Part shown: positions 7,522 through 15,251 of the stretch, piece after piece | Position numbering within the stretch: position 1 is the first letter of the stretch | How the letters are laid out: each line of letters starts with the position of its first letter | Assembly (NCBI GenBank): GCA_003233255.1 | Contig: QILH01000130.1 | Span: 1-19,381, forward strand | Origin: Gammaproteobacteria bacterium | Lineage (GTDB): Bacteria; Pseudomonadota; Gammaproteobacteria; UBA6429; Thiohalophilaceae | DNA length: 19,381 bases | Direction: 5' to 3' | Translations under genes and position numbers: made by a program | The notes under the pieces: model-generated | The model's database searches: none | What the model saw: only the letters and a program-made list of their open reading frames with translations | What the model was told of the DNA's origin: nothing

Positions 7522-7882
7522 CAAAACTTGACCCTTTTACATAGGTACACTACCCGCGCAAGAGTACACATCTTGCTCTAGACCTTGTTGCTATTTCTTA
7601 AATACTTGTAGATCTGTATTTAAATCCAGGCGACTCAACCACCGTCAAGTTATTCTCTGTGAGCAGCTCAAATTCTGTAATAACGTGGAACCAAACACCC
7701 ATATTCTCAACTCTTGTGCATTACAGAAGGCAAGCTCTACACTTAATAATTTGATCTCAGGTCAACTTCAAGTATATATTACCCTCTATTATAGTTAACT
7801 CTGTGGTGGTGCAGGATATTTTTAGCGGGGAGATTTAAAACAACCAACTATCCACCTTCAATATAATAAAAGGAAGATTGGT
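7522..7882 (+). other. 361-bp intergenic region upstream of DUF2189 gene
   Basis: No gene was found here. A 6-bp hairpin, GCAAGA/TCTTGC (7558-7563 with 7571-7576), follows the FHA gene by 36 bases and might end its transcript, though it is followed only by mixed T-rich bases. A candidate sigma-70 promoter for the next gene is listed separately. Confidence 0.5.
7751..7780 (+). promoter_or_regulatory. Candidate sigma-70 promoter of DUF2189 gene
   Basis: TTGATC (7751-7756) and TATATT (7775-7780) are separated by 18 bases and match the -35 and -10 consensus at 4/6 and 5/6 positions. Transcription would begin near 7787, leaving a leader of about 96 bases before the GTG start. Confidence 0.4.
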
Positions 7883-8662
7883 GTGACCGATAATACTCAT
7901 AAAACTCAGCCCGAATCATCGGCACAACCAGGCCGAGATTTACCGTTTGTTGCTCCCTGCCGTCAACTTGAGTTCATGGCACCGATACGCTGGATTAAGC
8001 TCGGTTGGCAGGATTTTAAACGGGCCCCCAAACAAAGCATGAGTTACGGTGCGATCATTGTTGTTCTAAGTTATCTTATCACCCTGCTCGCACTTACCTA
8101 TGGCAATTTATACTCTCTGCTAAGTCTGTTATCAGGCTTTATCCTGATCGGCCCCGTCGTGGCAATTGGTTTATATTCGATCAGCTGCAAAATACAGGAA
8201 GGTCATTGCTTACGTGAGGGTCGACGCCATTTTGGCAGTTTTATTGTGCTCGGTTTTATTTTGCTGGTTATTTTCCTGATCTGGGCGCGATCGGCCTCCA
8301 TGATACATATTTTCTACCCAGTTGAGTCCCACGCAAAACTCGAAAAATTTCTCATATTCTTAAGCATCGGCACCGGGGTTGGCGCCGTCTTTTCCGCTAT
8401 TATATTTATCATCAGTGCTTTTTCACTACCGATGATAATGGATCGAAAGGTCGACGTGGTGACGGCAGTCATTACGAGTGCCAATGCGGTACTGCGCAAT
8501 AAAATGCCCATGGCCTTATGGGCCGCGCTGATTGTATTGAGCGTAATTATCAGTTTTGCTACCGCATTTCTGGGCTTCCTGATCTTGCTACCCGTAATAG
8601 GGCATGCAACGTGGCATGCCTATCTGGAAACGATTGATGCGGCTGAATGGCCGAAACATTAG
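7883..8662 (+). CDS. DUF2189 family inner-membrane protein, 259 aa
   Basis: A polar N-terminus of about 50 residues precedes about five to six hydrophobic segments (roughly 54-72, 78-100, 118-138, 155-180 and 210-240). WIKLGWQDFKRAP near residues 37-49, SLPMIMDRKVDVVTAVITS around 181-199 and LPVIGHATWHAYLETI near 236-251 are the landmarks I associate with DUF2189. In that family they occur in proteins often found near cytochrome oxidase genes and of unproven function. The start is GTG at 7883, supported by AAAGGAAG ending about 8 bases upstream; a GTG two bases earlier runs directly into a stop. The gene is convergent with the cyclase gene, with only 15 bases between the two stops, so the transcripts probably overlap at their ends. 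Confidence 0.8.
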   Translation: MTDNTHKTQPESSAQPGRDLPFVAPCRQLEFMAPIRWIKLGWQDFKRAPKQSMSYGAIIVVLSYLITLLALTYGNLYSLLSLLSGFILIGPVVAIGLYSISCKIQEGHCLREGRRHFGSFIVLGFILLVIFLIWARSASMIHIFYPVESHAKLEKFLIFLSIGTGVGAVFSAIIFIISAFSLPMIMDRKVDVVTAVITSANAVLRNKMPMALWAALIVLSVIISFATAFLGFLILLPVIGHATWHAYLETIDAAEWPKH

Positions 8663-8677
8663 GGGAAAAAAACGAGT

Positions 8678-9712
8678 TTATGTCGACTTTAACTCACGCA
8701 CTGCAACTAATTGCTCAAACCCTTTAAATTCAATATCTTTTTCTTCTGAAAAATAAAACCGGCAATTATTCTTATTTTCTGTGTATATATTACTTGATAC
8801 CGCAATAGTCATGGGGCGTGCATAAGCACATAAACGTGCAGCAAGATTAACGGTTTCACCTACTACTGAATAATCAAGATGCTCAGGAGAACCAATGTTA
8901 CCAATAATGGCCTGGCCTTTATCGATTCCACAACCAACCGCAAATAGTGGACTCTCCTCATGAGTGGCCAGCTCTTTTGCATGCGCAATAATCTCCAGTG
9001 CACATAGACAACTACATTCCGCAATATCGCCTTCTTCAAAAATTGCCATAATACCATCACCGGCGTATTTGTCGACGTAGCCACCATACTGATAAACAAG
9101 TTCAACCTGATAGGCTAAATGTTCACTGAGTAAGGCAAACAGTCGTTCGGTTTGAATAGAGCGCGAGAGTTGGGTAAATCCTCGTATGTCCGTAAACAGA
9201 CTGCATATCTCACGTTTTTCGGGAGGGGGAGTTTGGCCCGTACCTGCATAATGCTCGACCATTTTCTGCGTCCGTGGAGAAATATACCGACTTAAGGACT
9301 TTCGTACTTGTTCCAGTTGATAATAGAGTTCTGTCTTTTCAATGTGCGCTTTTAATCTCACCCTTAAGACTAACGGATTGATAGGCTTAACGATAAAATC
9401 ATCACAACCGGCTTCAAATGCCTTTTGTAAGGCCTCATCCTCTCCCATCGAAGTAATAAATAATATGGGGGTAACCTGATGTCGGTCAATGCAACGAATC
9501 TGGCGACAGGTTTCAACACCATCAATACCGGACATTTTAAGATCCAGTAAAATCCCATCAAAATTTGAATTCGAAGCAAGTTTTATGGCTTCTTCACCAC
9601 TTGCAGTATCAACGATGTTATAGCCTTCACCGCTGAGAAGTTGCCTTATCAGCACGCGCATCGTTGATTGGTCATCGACGATCAAAATTGTTTTGCGGTG
9701 TTGCGACTCCAT
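8678..9712 (-). CDS. Response regulator fused to class III adenylate cyclase, 344 aa
   Basis: Residues 7-125 are a CheY-like receiver: acidic D13/D14, phospho-acceptor D57 (GILLDLKMSG), T87/S88 and K109 (FIVKPIN). A linker with LSRYISPRTQKMVE (140-153) is typical of this architecture. Residues 168-320 are a class III nucleotide cyclase domain with metal-binding D175 (FTDIRGFT) and D219 (KYAGDGIMAIFE), and transition-state N289 and R293 (ETVNLAARL). The purine-specifying pair K215 and D280 (LDYSVVGE) predicts ATP, hence cAMP, as in adenylate cyclases. It would be a cytosolic phosphorylation-controlled cAMP source. No histidine kinase lies nearby, so it is an orphan regulator. A perfect CRP-type site occurs about 5 kb away in this window. 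The start has GAG about 8 bases upstream. All catalytic residues expected for activity are present. Confidence 0.92.
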   Translation of the reverse strand: MESQHRKTILIVDDQSTMRVLIRQLLSGEGYNIVDTASGEEAIKLASNSNFDGILLDLKMSGIDGVETCRQIRCIDRHQVTPILFITSMGEDEALQKAFEAGCDDFIVKPINPLVLRVRLKAHIEKTELYYQLEQVRKSLSRYISPRTQKMVEHYAGTGQTPPPEKREICSLFTDIRGFTQLSRSIQTERLFALLSEHLAYQVELVYQYGGYVDKYAGDGIMAIFEEGDIAECSCLCALEIIAHAKELATHEESPLFAVGCGIDKGQAIIGNIGSPEHLDYSVVGETVNLAARLCAYARPMTIAVSSNIYTENKNNCRFYFSEEKDIEFKGFEQLVAVRELKST

Positions 9713-9975
9713 AACATATCTCGAAACCTGGAATTCCTGATTAATTGTTACGTATTAATATAATGAGAGTAGCCAAAATCCCGTAATGGCGTATTAACCT
9801 TAGCATTACTTATATTAAGTTCAAGGTGGGTAATGTGATCCAGCGCAAACCAATTTAATCTGTTAAATCAGTAAGTTAGACAGGTCGTGGGAGGCAGCAG
9901 GGCACAACGTTCGAATCCAATTCATCGCAAGTACATAACAACAGCCGTCAGCACTGCAGGGGATTCGTTTTGTTA

Positions 9976-10479
9976 TCAGATTAGTTCAGAATCAAAATTA
10001 ATATTCAAGGTACTCATCAACTCACTTAATAATTTCTTCTCTTCGTCAATAAACCGGTTGTGCCGTTCGTATGGGTATTGAGTTACCGCAGCCGATGCAA
10101 TGTCAATACAAAAGTCTATGATCCGTTGCTTGCGTTGTTCATTCTGTTGTTGATCCTGCTGTTGAAATATAAATGAATTCGCTAGTTTGCGTAATGCGGT
10201 TAATAATTCTTTTGATGGTCGTGTATGCACGAAGCGTTGCATAAAATCGTTAATCTCTGCCTCGGTTAACAGTTCTTCACCTTCGGTATGTGTGCTTAGC
10301 TCGGCAATATGCCTAATCGCAAATTCATACACAAGGTTAATTTCTTCCGTTTGATTTTTACCATCGATCCACAACATTTCGGCCAATGGAATCAAATCCA
10401 GTAAATAAACTTGATTCCCGGTTATTCCAAACTGAGAATCCAGCAAATTTAGAACATCCTCACGATTAGCATTATTCAT
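9976..10479 (-). CDS. TerB-like helical protein, 167 aa
   Basis: YLLDLIPLAEMLWIDGKNQTEE (in part, residues 25-46) resembles the first helical half of TerB-type domains, where an Asp-Gly turn and an acidic helix bind divalent metal. RFIDEEKKLLSELM (142-155) resembles the repeated second half. A Gln-rich stretch (106-117) and the remaining helices fill the middle. TerB-like domains occur in tellurite-resistance and membrane-stress systems and as small cytosolic proteins of unknown role; no other ter gene is present here, so tellurite resistance should not be inferred. There is no signal peptide or membrane segment. The ribosome site is weak (GTGAG about 10 bases before the ATG). It lies upstream of the cyclase gene on the same strand but 263 bases away, so co-transcription is uncertain. 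Confidence 0.55.
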   Translation of the reverse strand: MNNANREDVLNLLDSQFGITGNQVYLLDLIPLAEMLWIDGKNQTEEINLVYEFAIRHIAELSTHTEGEELLTEAEINDFMQRFVHTRPSKELLTALRKLANSFIFQQQDQQQNEQRKQRIIDFCIDIASAAVTQYPYERHNRFIDEEKKLLSELMSTLNINFDSELI

Positions 10480-10920
10480 ATACTTTACTCACACATCAAT
10501 GGTTGAAAGATTAAAAAATATCCAAAACCAGCCGTTTAATCAATAGCTTAAAGAGTAACACAAGGCATGCGTCTACGGAAAGCGTGTACATTTATTTAAA
10601 TCCATACAGCCATCGCGGTAAATAACACAGCATCGATACGATGACCTGTTTAGGAATAATGGTAACAAACCCGTTAAAGATATACTCACACTCGATATAT
10701 GAATGACATTCGACAGGCTAGTTGAATGATCTAATTTTTTGGTGGGTGCGTAACGCTTACGCTAGTAAAGAACAAGGATGAAACACTCTAACCTGCCGCT
10801 TCACCGTCCAAAGCAGGATAACACAAAATTTAACGGCCAAAATTCTGACCCAGATAATTGACTCGTCGACACATTCGCAAAAAATTCTTCCGACCGAATA
10901 CCTCTTTTTGCCTTTTTCCA
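10480..10920 (-). other. 441-bp intergenic region with REP-like palindrome
   Basis: No convincing gene was found here. The stretch holds the compact palindrome listed at 10748-10762 and a 27-residue plus-strand ORF (10778-10861) preceded by AAGG with no spacing, which I do not call. Just below the lipoprotein gene on the minus strand, a weak stem ends in six T (complement of 10879-10884) and could serve as a terminator. Confidence 0.5.
10748..10762. repeat. REP-like compact palindrome
   Basis: GCGTAA (10748-10753) and TTACGC (10757-10762) form a perfect 6-bp stem with a 3-base CGC loop, preceded by GGTGGGT. The wording resembles the short GGGTGCGTAACGC-type extragenic palindromes seen in multiple copies between genes in several gammaproteobacteria. 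Only this copy was noticed in the window, so the repeat nature is inferred. Confidence 0.35.
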
Positions 10921-11499
10921 TTACTGAACATCGTGCTTGCCTTCTGCTGGTTGCCAGATCTTGATTTTTACGATATCACCTAATACTGCGCGCATTTCCG
11001 GTACGGTAATCTGTTTTCCATAGCCTGGATCTCCCCAATAGCTACATACTAAACGACGTATATCAGGTTGCTTTTCAGAAAAGATACTAAGTTCCGTAGT
11101 ATATTCAGTCGCAGTCGCAGCCCCCGACACAAGATTAAATTTCTCGTTTGAACTGGCCAGCATCAAGCGGCGGTCATACAAACTTTTTACCAGAAAATCG
11201 GTATGCCGAGTATTGGTTACGGTAAAGGTGCCTGGCTCGATTGTCTGAACAGTTTCCTTTATTTTCCAGGATAAAAACCAGCAATTATATTCGTATTGAT
11301 CTCGATCCGATGGGCTAACTACCTTGCCATACTGCAGATAAACTCGTCCAGTGTTGGGAAGTATTTTTAATTTCTGCTTTACAATGATTTTAGTTCCCGC
11401 CGGGATATTAAAATAAGGTGAAGATTCAGAGTAACCACCACCTGTACATGCAGTGATTATTAGTGTCATGAATAATCCATAAATAATTCGCAGGGTCAT
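10921..11499 (-). CDS. Predicted lipoprotein of unknown function, 192 aa
   Basis: A short basic N-terminus and hydrophobic stretch end in a lipobox, IITAC, with C18 as the lipid-anchored residue, followed by a GGGYSESS spacer, so the mature protein should be a lipoprotein. The rest looks like a beta-rich globular domain: GTKIIVKQKLKILPNTGRVY opens it, YNCWFLSW and LVCSYWGDPGYGKQITVPEM follow. C73 and the second Cys near residue 152 may form a disulfide. I do not recognise a family with certainty. It follows the DUF4124 gene by 17 bases, and its ribosome site (CAGGAAA) lies in that gap, so the two form an operon. A role at the envelope, with the DUF4124 partner, is inferred from context only. 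Confidence 0.75.
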   Translation of the reverse strand: MTLRIIYGLFMTLIITACTGGGYSESSPYFNIPAGTKIIVKQKLKILPNTGRVYLQYGKVVSPSDRDQYEYNCWFLSWKIKETVQTIEPGTFTVTNTRHTDFLVKSLYDRRLMLASSNEKFNLVSGAATATEYTTELSIFSEKQPDIRRLVCSYWGDPGYGKQITVPEMRAVLGDIVKIKIWQPAEGKHDVQ

Positions 11500-11516
11500 T
11501 TTTCTAATTTCCTGGG

Positions 11517-11978
11517 TCAGTGTAATCGATGTTCTGGCTTTGGCCCGCCAGATTTAACCGGATGATGAGGGTGTCTGGGTACATAGACAGGATAATAGCG
11601 GTCTGGTGTTTCAACGGCTTGTTTTTTTGCTTGTTCAGCCTTTTTTTTAGCTCGTGCTGAATCACGTTTTTCTCTCGCCGCAGTCCTGTCATCTCGTCGC
11701 TGGATACGGTCCTTTTCCAATTTCTCAGCAAGATGTTTTATTCGTTCGATATTAGAATTGTCTTGCGTATTCGGACTCGCCTTTACCGAGATATTCACTC
11801 TTTCAGTCTGGATCGCATCCTGGGGAGGTATCGATGAATAGGTTACGTTGCCGTCGATATCAACGGATTTATACACCTGCCCAGCAAGGGTATGATTAAT
11901 AGGAGACAGTGTTAAGCTACAAACAATCAACGCAGGTGTTAACACGCGGCGGGGGCCAGGTTGTTCGTTTATAGCCAT
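11517..11978 (-). CDS. DUF4124-containing exported protein, 153 aa
   Basis: A signal sequence (RRVLTPALIVCSLTLSPINHTLAG, in part; about residues 10-32) is followed by QVYKSVDIDGNVTYSSIPP, the core of the DUF4124 domain that sits at the N-terminus of many gammaproteobacterial periplasmic proteins. A highly charged Lys/Arg/Glu helix, probably a coiled coil (about 75-125), and a Pro/His-rich tail (YYPVYVPRHPHHP) follow. The function of the family is unknown. The frame could extend to ATG 12035 or TTG 12050, but the added 19-24 residues would bury the signal peptide and neither start has a ribosome site. The ATG at 11978 puts the signal at the N-terminus, though its GGGGG element is 14 bases away, so the start is uncertain. 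It is the first gene of the operon with the lipoprotein. Confidence 0.72.
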   Translation of the reverse strand: MAINEQPGPRRVLTPALIVCSLTLSPINHTLAGQVYKSVDIDGNVTYSSIPPQDAIQTERVNISVKASPNTQDNSNIERIKHLAEKLEKDRIQRRDDRTAAREKRDSARAKKKAEQAKKQAVETPDRYYPVYVPRHPHHPVKSGGPKPEHRLH

Positions 11979-12081
11979 GCTGTTACAAAGTGCCCCCTGC
12001 TGCGATTCAGTATCAGAGTGTTTGACACCACTCATGGTCAATAAGTGCAATTAAAAATAAGATTATCTTAAAAAGATGGTG

Positions 12082-12104
12082 GGTTATTCAGAACCTGAAT
12101 AACC
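12082..12104 (-). terminator. Rho-independent-type terminator of the DUF1631 gene
   Basis: A perfect 10-bp stem pairs 12082-12091 (GGTTATTCAG) with 12095-12104 (CTGAATAACC) around a 3-base loop, 23 bases beyond the DUF1631 stop. On the minus strand it is followed within 6 bases by five T. It separates that gene from the DUF4124 operon. Confidence 0.72.
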
Positions 12105-12126
12105 GGTTAAATGTCAATTATTGAAA

Positions 12127-14511
12127 TCAGCTCGCTTTAGGCGTCAGGCTGGTGAGCACAGCGGATAAGGCTCTATCCATTAGAGGGACATCATCAATAA
12201 TACTCGCATTGCCAGTACGCAGGTCTTCAGCTAGCTCATTTAATTTTTTATCGGCAACAACATCAAATTTCCAGTTGAGGAAGGTATATTCACCGAGCAA
12301 ATCGCTCTTCCACGCCAGTTTCGCACGTCTGGATTTTCCATCCTCATTTTTAAACTCGACCCATTTACCCATTTCCATATGCCGAGCCAGCTCTAGATAT
12401 TCATCATCGACCGAATCAAACAACGGGTCATAATTTTCTTCCCAGCTTTCCAGCACGATATTTTCCAGTATCACTTTATCGGCCAGGATCGGATCAACGG
12501 TTTGCCCGTCGGTCGCGTTAATTTCATTTAGTGCAGAGTCATCCGTGTCTGATTCACCTGACACAGCACCGGAGGTATCGTCGGCTATGCTAAAGTCAAT
12601 ATATTCCTGCCCACGGACACTGGCCATATGCAAAGGCTCAAGATAGGTAAAGACCGCATCAATTTCCGGCTGGGGATAATCGATTTGCTCCAGGCCCTGG
12701 CGTAATGTCAAAATTAAATGCTGGACAATCTTGCCCAGTTTTTTTCGGTCGACGGTCTTTTGTTTCGGTTCAATTGACCAGACAAGAACATCAATGAAGC
12801 GAATCTGGGTTTTCCAAAGCGCGCTATTCTCGCCTTCCTGAAGATAAGTATGAAGCATCACATCTTTCCATGGCCCAAGAATAATATCCGCTACCACCGC
12901 CGGTAACTCTCGGCCCAGTAAATGGGATTCCAGTGTTTCTCGTACCCATGCTCTGGCTAGCGCCAATTCCTCACGTTCTTTTAAACGTTTTTCTATATCC
13001 GTTAAGCTATTACTTTCCTGTTCGTTGTGCTCGGAAAGAAATTCTGTAAAATCCGTATCAAGCATAGAAAATAGATCAAGATCATCGGCGAACTCATGCA
13101 GGATGACTTCGGTAATTTCATTGATCTTGGTAAGTATCGGATTATCTATATCACTGCTTTCATCCAGACCCAGGGCCGATTGCGCAAGTTTGTTTAATAA
13201 ATTACGAGCAGGATGGCCATTCATGGAGAAAAAATTCTTATCCAGCATGGCCACTTTCAGCATCGGAATTTGCAAACGGGCAATACTCGCCTTTGCTCTG
13301 GTAGGTAATTGAGGGTCATCCAGAATATATTCAAAGATCAAACACACCACATCGATTAAATCGTTATCCAGTGGTTGTATTTCACGAGAAATGTTTCCAT
13401 CTGCACCGCTTACCTGAAGTTGATTTCGGACATACGTACCGACGGCCATTGCACCACCTTCCGGTAAGGCATTCGTGTCGAATCCTCTTTGCAAAGTCGT
13501 CAGCGATGTCAACATCTCGTTGGACGGTATGGCGATAATCGGTCCTACGCTCCCTCCACCCTGTGCCATACCCGGTTGATACGATCCACCCTGGCCACCT
13601 GAAAATCCACCTCCAGCGCCAGGCGTACCACTCAAACCGCCGCCGTAGCCTCCAGGATACATACCCGCCGCCCCAGCCATGCCTCCCGATGGGCTCGGGC
13701 GTTGACTTAATAAACCTTGTAGCGCATCCCATACATTGGTATTGGGATCCAGAGGATTTATCCCGGCAGGGCCTGTCAGTGTACTGCTTGATACATCACT
13801 CTGTTGATACGATGTTTTAATAACTGGCAAAACATCCGCTTCAACAAATTTATGATTTATTATCTGGTAAAGACTCGTAAGTCCATTAATGCATTGAAAG
13901 TCAAATAACTTCAGTAAAATAATCCTCACTTCCAAAGGCAGATCGATATTTTCTGCAGCCGAAGCATAGGCTTTTACAAGCATATGTGCGCCAAAGGGAA
14001 TTTTATTTTCATCCACTTTCTCGACATTGAACAGAACAGCCATACGCTTATTGATCGCACTCAAGTCCTGTAGGTATAAAGCCTGAATTTTCTGTACTAA
14101 TCGTTCGGTGGCAATGGTGATCTCAAGATCATCCTCACTAACCAGTTCCATGTTGTCATAATCAATTTTTGCTTCAGAGGCCGCGACTTTCATTCGCGCA
14201 CTCGTGTTATTCAGGTAATTATCAAAATCGGTGGCTAGTTGTTCGAAATATTCTTTCTCGAAAGACTCGCGTTGCAAACGCACAATGCGCATTGAATCCA
14301 GATAAAAGTTTTTATCCTCACCTTTATCCGAGTTTTCAGCGATCTTAAATAAGGCATCATCGGCATTATCAAACATGCCTTGCAGGATTTTTCGTATCTG
14401 TTTTGATGTTGTTTCTTTGAACTCACCGTGTAGCCGACGCATCAGTACATGGCGTGATGAATTTCCAGACGGAGTCGAGTCGAGGTAGGTTACGTTATCC
14501 GTATCAGGCAT
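12127..14511 (-). CDS. DUF1631 family protein, 794 aa
   Basis: The N-terminal part (residues 21-235) carries the long helical DUF1631 arrangement, with LMRRLHGEFKETTSKQIRK early on and IPFGAHMLVKAYASAAENIDLP near 171-192. Residues 276-323 are a Gly-rich, flexible linker (repeats of GG, PGG, GGG). A second helical block follows (about 335-690), with RAWVRETLESHLLG and PAVVADIILGPWKDVMLHTYL as landmarks. The last 90 residues (GKWVEFKNEDGKSRRAKLAW onward) look like a small beta-barrel resembling a degenerate PilZ domain; that reading is inference. Members are sometimes mislabelled thymidine phosphorylase; nothing here supports that. It is cytosolic, with no signal or membrane segment. GGAG 8 bases before the ATG fixes the start. 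A CRP-type site lies 125 bases upstream and a hairpin terminator follows, so it is probably monocistronic. Confidence 0.88.
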   Translation of the reverse strand: MPDTDNVTYLDSTPSGNSSRHVLMRRLHGEFKETTSKQIRKILQGMFDNADDALFKIAENSDKGEDKNFYLDSMRIVRLQRESFEKEYFEQLATDFDNYLNNTSARMKVAASEAKIDYDNMELVSEDDLEITIATERLVQKIQALYLQDLSAINKRMAVLFNVEKVDENKIPFGAHMLVKAYASAAENIDLPLEVRIILLKLFDFQCINGLTSLYQIINHKFVEADVLPVIKTSYQQSDVSSSTLTGPAGINPLDPNTNVWDALQGLLSQRPSPSGGMAGAAGMYPGGYGGGLSGTPGAGGGFSGGQGGSYQPGMAQGGGSVGPIIAIPSNEMLTSLTTLQRGFDTNALPEGGAMAVGTYVRNQLQVSGADGNISREIQPLDNDLIDVVCLIFEYILDDPQLPTRAKASIARLQIPMLKVAMLDKNFFSMNGHPARNLLNKLAQSALGLDESSDIDNPILTKINEITEVILHEFADDLDLFSMLDTDFTEFLSEHNEQESNSLTDIEKRLKEREELALARAWVRETLESHLLGRELPAVVADIILGPWKDVMLHTYLQEGENSALWKTQIRFIDVLVWSIEPKQKTVDRKKLGKIVQHLILTLRQGLEQIDYPQPEIDAVFTYLEPLHMASVRGQEYIDFSIADDTSGAVSGESDTDDSALNEINATDGQTVDPILADKVILENIVLESWEENYDPLFDSVDDEYLELARHMEMGKWVEFKNEDGKSRRAKLAWKSDLLGEYTFLNWKFDVVADKKLNELAEDLRTGNASIIDDVPLMDRALSAVLTSLTPKAS

Positions 14512-14571
14512 AGCGGAGACTCCAAAAAGTGGTGCTATAAGAGAACCACATCATCAATTTATCGTCCTTAT

Positions 14572-14602
14572 ATAGTATCAAAGAGTATTGAAGTAATGTC
14601 CT
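14572..14602 (-). promoter_or_regulatory. Candidate CRP-dependent promoter of the DUF1631 gene
   Basis: On the minus strand TACTAT (complement of 14572-14577) is a -10 candidate with AGGACA (complement of 14597-14602) as a weak -35 at 19 bases. Transcription would start near 14565, putting the CRP-type dyad centre at about -71.5, one of the class I helical-phase positions. The leader would be about 54 bases. This is a by-eye call. Confidence 0.35.
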
Positions 14603-14626
14603 GCCGCCTGCATTCATTGTCAGTTT

Positions 14627-14646
14627 AATGTGAACTGGTTCACATT
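14627..14646. promoter_or_regulatory. Perfect CRP-type binding site
   Basis: The core is TGTGA (14629-14633), six bases, TCACA (14640-14644), identical to the CRP consensus. The dyad extends to 9-bp arms, AATGTGAAC and GTTCACATT, around a 2-base centre. It lies between the small secreted protein gene and the DUF1631 gene, both on the minus strand, and upstream of the latter. CRP/Vfr control by cAMP is inferred. Confidence 0.65.
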
Positions 14647-14730
14647 TTAAGGATCATTTTCCCTATTTTTTGTGTTTTTTGGTTATTTTTTACCCGTTAT
14701 TTGTGGGCCCATTTCCGCCCAAATTAGGCA

Positions 14731-15006
14731 TCAATGACGTGATGCGCTTTCAAGATCCTTGATCAATGTCCGTTTAACCTCGTCCGTTATATCAGCCATA
14801 CGCACATTCTCAATCATACTGACTTTGAGGTCTTTAAAGAGCTGATCCTTTACATTATCAGGTATATTCGCCTTATTGATGGACTCGAGAATCTGGTTAA
14901 ATTCGGCAATATTAAATGAGGCCTCATCGGCGGCCATGGTTATGGGCATTGCGAATAACGCTCCACAGAACAGTAGACCCGCTAATGTAACGATACGAAT
15001 TGACAT
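14731..15006 (-). CDS. Small exported helical protein with an internal repeat, 91 aa
   Basis: A signal peptide (LAGLLFCGALFAMPITMA, residues 8-25) is probably cleaved before ADEAS, leaving a mature protein of about 66 residues. The mature part is predicted helical and contains a 13-residue motif twice, at 48-60 and 73-85: I-x-D-x-V-K-x-x-L-x-K-D-L, a 25-residue period. This suggests a helical-hairpin repeat that packs or dimerises in the periplasm. I do not recognise a family. The start has no good ribosome site, but the signal peptide position supports it. An extended -10 promoter lies about 40 bases upstream. It precedes the DUF1631 gene by 219 bases, with the CRP-type site between them, so the two are probably separate transcription units. 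Confidence 0.72.
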   Translation of the reverse strand: MSIRIVTLAGLLFCGALFAMPITMAADEASFNIAEFNQILESINKANIPDNVKDQLFKDLKVSMIENVRMADITDEVKRTLIKDLESASRH

Positions 15007-15044
15007 GATGGTTTATTACCCTTTGATTATTTGATTGAATGCGG

Positions 15045-15053
15045 AGTATAGCA
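15045..15053 (-). promoter_or_regulatory. Extended -10 promoter of the small exported protein gene
   Basis: The minus strand reads TGC-TATACT (complement of 15045-15053), a TGn extended -10 with 5/6 match to TATAAT; no good -35 is present, as is common for this class. The start would be near 15038, with a leader of about 32 bases. Confidence 0.4.
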
Positions 15054-15251
15054 ATTAATTTTGATTGCGGTGCCGGGCCTGTTGAAATTAATCATTGTAA
15101 GTAGTCAATAGTTTACTCAACGATATATATTCTAAACCTCTAAATTTTCTAATAGTTAACTCCAGTGATACAACCAGCTGCCTGGTTCATGTGTGGTTAA
15201 TAGTTCTTACGTTATTATTTTAATACGATGAAAATATCTATGAGGTGTAGC

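Noticed and set aside
7237..7524. 95-aa ORF antisense to the FHA gene
   Set aside because: It covers almost the entire FHA gene, which has clear motifs and a ribosome site; the antisense has neither.
9865..9940. tRNA-like stretch: D-arm-like AGTTAGAC near 9873-9881 and a T-loop-like GTTCGAATCC at 9909-9918
   Set aside because: The anticodon, T and acceptor stems do not pair, and no CCA end is present. At best it is a fully decayed tRNA remnant, and the palindromic TTCGAA could be chance.
10778..10861. 27-codon plus-strand ORF (MKHSNLPLHRPKQ...)
   Set aside because: AAGG abuts the ATG without spacing, there is no promoter in view and no recognisable product; too short to support by eye.
11504..11731. 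75-aa minus-strand ORF inside the DUF4124 gene
   Set aside because: It is a second frame through the Lys/Arg-rich coiled-coil region and lacks its own ribosome site.
13382..13732. 116-aa Gly/Trp/Arg-rich minus-strand ORF
   Set aside because: It is the alternative-frame reading of the Gly-rich hinge of the DUF1631 gene, where codon bias opens other frames.
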